DNA of 47,039 nucleotides, taken from positions 1-47,039 of the forward strand of contig JAJQAZ010000172.1 in NCBI GenBank assembly GCA_021203545.1. Reading direction: 5' to 3'. Position 1 is the first letter of the stretch. Every line of letters starts with the position of its first letter. The DNA is from Tannerellaceae bacterium (GTDB lineage: Bacteria > Bacteroidota > Bacteroidia > Bacteroidales > Tannerellaceae). The position numbers and the translations under genes were made by a program. The notes below the pieces were generated by a model. The model was given only the letters and a program-made list of their open reading frames with translations, had not been told where the DNA came from and did not search any database. Positions 41,779 through 47,039 of the stretch are shown piece by piece.

Positions 41779-44526
41779 ATGAAAAGATATTTATTATTAG
41801 AATTATTATTGTTGTGTCTGATTCCGGGCAGAGTTTTTGCTCAGACAAGTACAGCATTCAATGATGCCGGACAACAGTTTGTGATGTATGAAAGTGCACG
41901 CGATAACGGTTCCGATCCGGATCGTATGTATGGATATTTACTCAGTTCATACAATAACTACCGGAAAGTTGCCGAAGCATCCGACAATGCACAGTATCTG
42001 GATGCAACCAAAAGAAGGCTGCGGCAAATCTATCCGCTGATGATAAGTGTATTCGGATATTACGCGGAAAAAGATAATCCGGCCAAAGGGTTTGATTTTG
42101 GGGTAGCTTATATTGAGATACCGGATATGCCGGTAATGCGCGACAGTTACCTGGCGCGTGATGCCCAATATACCACAATCCTTTATTATATTGCTGTTGC
42201 TGCCTATACACAGGATAAACACGAACAGGCACTGCGGTATTTTAATGAATATCTTAATCAACCGAATGCCGACAAAGATAAAGATGCCTACGTATATCTG
42301 AATATGATTTACCAAAAGCAGAAAAACTACCGGCAACAGGAAGAGATACTGGAAAAAGCGATTGTTAAATATCCGGTATCCCTTGATTTTTATTATAATC
42401 TTATCAATGTCCATATTGCGACTAATCATATGGAGAAGCTCCTTACTACGATCAATCGCATTCTGGAAATTGATCCGAACAACGATAAAGTGCTACCAAT
42501 CAAAGCCAGAATGATGGAACGTGAAGGGCGTAATCAGGAAGCGTTGGAAGTATATACACGTTTGTATGCACTTTATCCTAACAATTTTGAAATATTAACG
42601 GGGGTTGCACGTGCAAACTTCAATTGTGCAACCGACATCATCAATGCCGGGTCAACGATTGTTGACGACCGGGAATATGCCGTTGTACGCCAAAAGGCAG
42701 CCGGTTATTTACTGGAATCACAGGATCTTTTCCTGAAAATTCTTGCCAAAGAACCTCAGTCTACTCAATACATGCAGGGGCTTCTCAGCGTATACCAATA
42801 CATGGATATGACTGCCGAGTATGATGTTTTAAAACAAATACTTGACCAGAATGGTAGTTACAACAATTTCGAATCGCTGTTAGCAGCCTATAAAAGTGAA
42901 CAGCAGAACCGGACAATTGCCGACCAACCGGCAACGGCTGTTCCTGTTCCGGTAAATCCGGCACAGCTTGTGATTCAGGTTGACGAATTTTCTGATAACA
43001 ATAATAACCGTCTGATTGATGCCGGAGAAGGTTTTGCTATCCGGTTCACTCTCCGGAATACGGGAGAGGGAGACGCCTATAACGTACGTGTCCGGTTATC
43101 GGAACAACAAGGTCTGGAGCAATATTTTGAAGGGGCCCGCGAACTGGATGCAGGTATAATTCCTGCCGGAGGATCCAAAGAGTTTACAATGCGCTACATT
43201 GCAAAAAAAGATCTGCCGACAGCCCAGGCTGTAATCAATTTGTATGCCTTTGAGGCGAATGGGTTCGACGCTACACCGGTTGCAATGAATATCGGAACCC
43301 TTGAATATGCTTTGCCCCGCCTGGATATTGCCGACTATCAGTTCTTTGCAACTGACGGTTCTTCTATAACACGTGGTAAAAACGGAAAACTCACCGTCGC
43401 ACTTAACAATATGGGTCGTGTTGCAGCAAACCAACTGATAGTTAAATTTACTTTACCGGAAAATGTCTATGCGACAGACGCACCGGAAATCCAACTGGAT
43501 AGTATCAGTGCCGGAGAGGTCAATATTATTGATTTTGCATTTGTTGTAAATAACCGTTTTGACCAGGATTCTATCCTGGTAAGTATGACAGTGACCGAGG
43601 ATACGAAATCGTCCTATCTTAATAAAGTATTTAAAGTAAAAGTAGGAGAATACCTGACTGCGGCTAATACAATCAATATTTCAAGCCAGACGGATATACC
43701 CACTGTTAATGCAAACGATTTCTCTCTTACTTATAAAAGCGAATTGCTCGAAAATATCCCTGAAGGACAGGTTATGCCTCACCGCTATGCACTGATCATT
43801 GGAAATGAAGATTATAGTATAACCGGTGCCAATGCCGAGATTAATGTACCTTATGCGATTAATGACGCACAGGTATTCCGTGAATATTGTATACGCACAT
43901 TTGGTATTCCGGCTCATCAGGTAAAAGTTCTTTATAATGCCACAACCGGTATGATGCATGAACAATTGGGCTGGCTTTCCAGTATTGCCGGTGCCGACCC
44001 GGAAGCGGAACTATTCTTTTATTTCTCCGGTCACGGAAACAATGATGAGCGCACCAAAGACCCGTATCTGATCCCGGTTGATATTACCGGAAGAAATATC
44101 CACCTGGGTATTTCCCTGAATGATTTGTATAGTAAACTGGCAGAGAATAACCCAAAGAACGCTTATGTATTCCTTGATGCCTGTTTTAGTGGGGGACATA
44201 AAAGTGAAGCCCCACTCGTTGCCCAGAAAGCAATCCGGGTAGTACCCAAATCAGGATTCCCGATCGGTAATACTATCAGCTTCTCTTCCAGTAGCGGCGA
44301 TCAGACATCCAGTGTATTCCACGAAAAGAAGCAGGGATATTACACTTACTATCTGATAAAAGCACTACAGGAATCCGGTGGAGATCTGACGATGAAAGAG
44401 TTATTTGAACGCGCAACAAATGAGGTTAAATTAGCCACATCCCGTATGAATAAAATACAGGAACCCCAGGTCAACGTATCTCCGCAAATAACTGTGGACT
44501 GGGAGAATATCAGGTTGAAACAATAA
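41779..44526 (+). CDS. Exported TPR and caspase-family (C14) protease
   Basis: A 915-aa protein from the ATG at 41779; an upstream GTG at 41755 lies within the repeat and is not preferred. A signal peptide (to VFA/Q) is followed by TPR-like helices (about 110-260), then CARDB-like beta domains (about 390-620) and a C-terminal caspase domain (about 665-915). The dyad is H752 (FYFSGHGN) and C802 (LDACFSGG). Caspase-like peptidases cut after basic or acidic residues. The exported location, with transglutaminase and propeller partners, suggests envelope proteolysis. A terminator follows. Confidence 0.85.
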   Translation: MKRYLLLELLLLCLIPGRVFAQTSTAFNDAGQQFVMYESARDNGSDPDRMYGYLLSSYNNYRKVAEASDNAQYLDATKRRLRQIYPLMISVFGYYAEKDNPAKGFDFGVAYIEIPDMPVMRDSYLARDAQYTTILYYIAVAAYTQDKHEQALRYFNEYLNQPNADKDKDAYVYLNMIYQKQKNYRQQEEILEKAIVKYPVSLDFYYNLINVHIATNHMEKLLTTINRILEIDPNNDKVLPIKARMMEREGRNQEALEVYTRLYALYPNNFEILTGVARANFNCATDIINAGSTIVDDREYAVVRQKAAGYLLESQDLFLKILAKEPQSTQYMQGLLSVYQYMDMTAEYDVLKQILDQNGSYNNFESLLAAYKSEQQNRTIADQPATAVPVPVNPAQLVIQVDEFSDNNNNRLIDAGEGFAIRFTLRNTGEGDAYNVRVRLSEQQGLEQYFEGARELDAGIIPAGGSKEFTMRYIAKKDLPTAQAVINLYAFEANGFDATPVAMNIGTLEYALPRLDIADYQFFATDGSSITRGKNGKLTVALNNMGRVAANQLIVKFTLPENVYATDAPEIQLDSISAGEVNIIDFAFVVNNRFDQDSILVSMTVTEDTKSSYLNKVFKVKVGEYLTAANTINISSQTDIPTVNANDFSLTYKSELLENIPEGQVMPHRYALIIGNEDYSITGANAEINVPYAINDAQVFREYCIRTFGIPAHQVKVLYNATTGMMHEQLGWLSSIAGADPEAELFFYFSGHGNNDERTKDPYLIPVDITGRNIHLGISLNDLYSKLAENNPKNAYVFLDACFSGGHKSEAPLVAQKAIRVVPKSGFPIGNTISFSSSSGDQTSSVFHEKKQGYYTYYLIKALQESGGDLTMKELFERATNEVKLATSRMNKIQEPQVNVSPQITVDWENIRLKQ

Positions 44527-44550
44527 AAACAGACTTTTTATTAAAAATAT

Positions 44551-44579
44551 ACTCCGGTTGAACAAACCGGAGTTTTTTA
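44551..44579 (+). terminator. Rho-independent terminator of caspase cluster
   Basis: ACTCCGGTT and AACCGGAGT flank a 5-nt loop, followed by TTTTT. The rest of the 317-bp gap to the convergent radical SAM gene shows no gene. Confidence 0.85.
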
Positions 44580-44843
44580 TTTATGAAAACAGGCGTTTTA
44601 TCAACCTGTATGATTTAAACAGGGATACATATATGTACCATTATTTCAATAACTCTGTTTATTCTATTCAGAATAATTACCTCCAACCGACATAGTTTTG
44701 TTTTGGCACAGACGAAATGTATACAAAATACCATGATAAAAAGTGGAGAAACTTGTCACCAATGATAGTCTTTTCCTTTTCACAATTTTTCATTCAGCTT
44801 TCAGATTCAAAGATATAAACTCTCTGAATAAAAGATACTCCTT

Positions 44844-45743
44844 TCACAAATGCCCAATAGATTTCCTGAACGAACTCATCACTTCCTCATCAATTTCATC
44901 CATAGCTGATTGCAAAGTACGAAGCATATAATTCCTGTCTTTGGGCAGAATACCCGTGATAGGGATAGCATTAGAAATGGTATTCGCAAGTATAGTAGTC
45001 GGATTCTTTAAGTTCTCAATCAGGGTTTTCAATTCCACTAATCGTTCCTTTTCCGGAGTTTCAATATACCTGCCGCACACCACATCTTCGTACAAATCCG
45101 ATTCAGGGAAGATAGTCAGGGAAGTAACACCTATAATCGAAGGATGAATCTGATTGAATAACTCAGCCGTAGCCATCGCATTTTCCACACCTTTGCCTTC
45201 ACCCGCCAGACCGTTCAGAATAATAAAATGGTACTCTATACCCGCCTCTTCCAGTTTCAGGCATTGCTCCAATGCAGTCTTTGGATCATACCCCTTCCGC
45301 ATGTACCGTAATGTTTCATCGTGTCCGGATTCGATACCAATAGTGAGCCGGTTAAATTTGAAATGTCTCAACTGCTTCAACTCTTCCACTGTTTTACTTT
45401 TAATATCCGTAATACGGGCAAAGCATCCAATGGTTTCAATATGGGGAAAGGCCACCCGGATACGCTGCGCAATATCCATCAGATGGTCCGGACGTAAAAC
45501 GAACGGATTAGAACCAGTCAGGAACACCCTCCGGCTTTGCACCCTATACTGTTTGATAACCCTTAAATCATATTCTATTTCCTCCATAGGCGAAGCCCTG
45601 AATTTCAACTCTTTTGGATACAAGCTGCAAAACTTACATTTATTATGTGTACATCCGGCCGTAGCCTGTAATAATATGGATTGTGCTTCGTAAGGCGGCC
45701 GCCAGATAGGGCCGGTAAAGTGTTGTTCATACGCAGTAAACAT
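44844..45743 (-). CDS. Radical SAM protein
   Basis: A 299-aa protein. CTHNKCKFC (C31, C36, C39) binds the [4Fe-4S] cluster, with a CX4CX2C spacing found in a known subgroup with GCxHNxCxFC. GSNPFVLRPDHLMDIAQRI and IGIESGHDETLRYMRKG (about 138-154) are the usual SAM-barrel strands. Specific substrate not readable. A -7 box lies at 45791-45798. Confidence 0.85.
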   Translation of the reverse strand: MFTAYEQHFTGPIWRPPYEAQSILLQATAGCTHNKCKFCSLYPKELKFRASPMEEIEYDLRVIKQYRVQSRRVFLTGSNPFVLRPDHLMDIAQRIRVAFPHIETIGCFARITDIKSKTVEELKQLRHFKFNRLTIGIESGHDETLRYMRKGYDPKTALEQCLKLEEAGIEYHFIILNGLAGEGKGVENAMATAELFNQIHPSIIGVTSLTIFPESDLYEDVVCGRYIETPEKERLVELKTLIENLKNPTTILANTISNAIPITGILPKDRNYMLRTLQSAMDEIDEEVMSSFRKSIGHL

Positions 45744-45790
45744 CGTTATTTCCTTTCTTTTTTAATAATTCATTTGCTTATTTACGACAT

Positions 45791-45798
45791 CAAAGCTA
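45791..45798 (-). promoter_or_regulatory. -7 box of radical SAM gene
   Basis: TAGCTTTG on the minus strand fits TAnnTTTG about 48 bp before the start codon. No -33 match was found. Confidence 0.45.
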
Positions 45799-45954
45799 TG
45801 AAATACAAACAGCAGAAAAAAGAAGTAACAGTGCTGTTATCCTGTATCATAGATGTTAGTTTTACTCACTATCAGAGAAATAAGAATCCGGATTTAATCT
45901 TTTTTATAGCTTCTGTTTCTATTATGGATGGAAAACCGTTACTTTACAGGCAAT

Positions 45955-46293
45955 ATGAAACAAAAGAATTATACACCCGCCTGCCTCCTGATAGATAAAT
46001 TCGGTGACAGATGGTCAATTGTCATTTTGATGCTGTTACATCAAAACGGAGTCATGCGCTTCTCCGAACTGCAAAAGAATCTCCCGGCCATCTCACAGCG
46101 GATGCTCGCCATCACGCTAAAAACACTCGAAAGCCTCAGCCTCATACACCGCCAAGCCTACTCCGAAATACCACCCCGGGTAGAATATTCGCTTACCGAA
46201 CTGGCTAAAGATTTAATTCCCCTACTGCGGCAACTAATAGACTGGACCGAGGAACATGCGGAAGAATTATCAACGAATTGGGATAAAGCTTGA
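45955..46293 (+). CDS. HxlR-family transcriptional regulator
   Basis: A 112-aa winged-helix protein. The family pattern CLLIDKFGDRWSIVILMLLHQNGVMRFSELQKNLPAISQRMLAITLKTLESLSLI is plain, then EYSLTELAKDL. Such regulators sense redox-type or small-molecule signals. The ATG at 45955 is preferred over an upstream one at 45928. It lies 51 bp ahead of the methyltransferase, which it may regulate. Confidence 0.88.
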   Translation: MKQKNYTPACLLIDKFGDRWSIVILMLLHQNGVMRFSELQKNLPAISQRMLAITLKTLESLSLIHRQAYSEIPPRVEYSLTELAKDLIPLLRQLIDWTEEHAEELSTNWDKA

Positions 46294-46344
46294 GTAGTAG
46301 TTTACTAATTATACCTGTAAAGGTTTTGACAAAGTTAAAAGAAT

Positions 46345-47039
46345 ATGCAAAAGAAATACAAAGTAGGAGATTTAGTCTACGATGCAAACATCTACGACGG
46401 GTTAAACACCTTCCTGTCTGATTTACCCTTCTATAAAAAATGGTTACCGACAGACAAAACCGCCCGCATCCTTGAACTGTGCTGTGGGACAGGCCGACTC
46501 ACCATTCCTCTTGCCGCGGAAGGATATACGATTACCGGTGTAGATAACTCCTCCACCATGTTAGAACAAGCCAAATTAAAAGCCATCAAACAAGGAGTAG
46601 AAATAGATTTCATCGAAGCTGATATCCGGACATTAGATATACCCGGCAAATATGATTTACTATTTATCCCTTTCAACTCCATACATCACCTGTATAAAAA
46701 CCAGGATTTGTTCGATACACTACAGGTTGTACAAAAACACCTGAAAGAAGAGGGTCTGTTTTTATTCGATTGCTACAATCCAAATATCCATTACATAGTA
46801 GAAGCCGAAAAAGAATCTACCGACATAGCAGAATATACAACCAGTGACGGCAGAAAAGTACTGATCAAACAAAAAATGAAATACGAAAACACAACCCAGA
46901 TCAATCGCATCGAGTGGCATTATTACATAAACGGCACCTTCCACTCCATCCAGAATCTGGATATGAGAATGTACTTCCCGCAGGAATTAGATGAATATCT
47001 ACGTATGCACGGTTTCAAAATTATTCATAAATTCGGGGG
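46345..47039 (+). CDS. Class I SAM-dependent methyltransferase (truncated by window end)
   Basis: The open frame runs off the window; 231 complete codons are visible. Start MQKKYKVGDLVYDANIYDG. The SAM-binding motif ILELCCGTGRLTIPLA (about 42-57) is followed by GYTITGVDNSSTMLEQAK and DLLFIPFNSIHHL. Substrate unknown. Probably co-transcribed with the HxlR gene. Confidence 0.88.
   Translation, partial: MQKKYKVGDLVYDANIYDGLNTFLSDLPFYKKWLPTDKTARILELCCGTGRLTIPLAAEGYTITGVDNSSTMLEQAKLKAIKQGVEIDFIEADIRTLDIPGKYDLLFIPFNSIHHLYKNQDLFDTLQVVQKHLKEEGLFLFDCYNPNIHYIVEAEKESTDIAEYTTSDGRKVLIKQKMKYENTTQINRIEWHYYINGTFHSIQNLDMRMYFPQELDEYLRMHGFKIIHKFG

Noticed and set aside
45681-45998. 105-aa ORF upstream of HxlR gene
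   Set aside because: Overlaps both the radical SAM start and the HxlR gene on the other strand or frame; it lacks a recognisable domain.

Overview
The window comes from a member of the order Bacteroidales, most like a Parabacteroides/Porphyromonas-type gut or anaerobic bacterium (inference). The supporting evidence is: TAnnTTTG -7 promoter boxes with a TTTG -33 box; a sodium-dependent methylmalonyl-CoA decarboxylase operon arranged as in Bacteroidales; indolepyruvate:ferredoxin oxidoreductase; a GH130 enzyme next to a sodium:solute symporter; and coding style. No tRNA, rRNA or CRISPR array was seen.

Left part (1-1559): a gene-poor 1.2 kb carries a GC-rich repeat and a roughly 700-bp MITE-like element with ~140-bp terminal inverted repeats and two nested palindromes. 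A truncated WYL-type DNA-binding protein follows.

Middle-left (1568-20124, minus strand): a complete-looking extracellular contractile injection system (eCIS), of the kind described as Bacteroidales injection systems. Transcription order is a 55-aa ORF of unknown role, DUF4255 cap, unknown 231-aa protein, sheath, tube 1, tube 2, DUF5908-like small protein, LysM protein, VgrG-like spike, PAAR tip, gp25, baseplate J, fibre-like protein, second baseplate protein, tape-measure protein, AAA+ ATPase and a membrane protein. Reading frames show that four core genes are interrupted: ATPase, tape measure and spike by single-base homopolymer changes, and baseplate J by an in-frame TAA. Baseplate J also carries a 37-bp direct repeat. 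Every sizeable gap in the operon holds a repeat; four are copies of one family bounded by an ATTTTTC heptamer and carrying a conserved ~25-codon mini-ORF. No cargo toxin is apparent.

Middle (20251-30023): an exported Tricorn-like S41 protease, GH130 enzyme, SSS symporter, thioredoxin-fold protein, and iorB/iorA. iorA is also frameshifted, in a G7 tract.

Right-middle (30236-34903): methylmalonyl-CoA epimerase plus the sodium-pumping methylmalonyl-CoA decarboxylase (alpha, a lamin-tail/OadG fusion, biotin carrier, beta), which would interconvert succinate- and propionate-pathway intermediates. A strong terminator closes it.

Right (35302-44579): a five-gene exported cluster behind a consensus promoter: two LPP20/DUF4384-like proteins, a transglutaminase-like protein, a beta-propeller/OmpA-like protein and a TPR-caspase protease with an intact His/Cys dyad. 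This is the best candidate here for an incompletely described system. The window ends with a radical SAM protein, an HxlR regulator and a truncated SAM methyltransferase.
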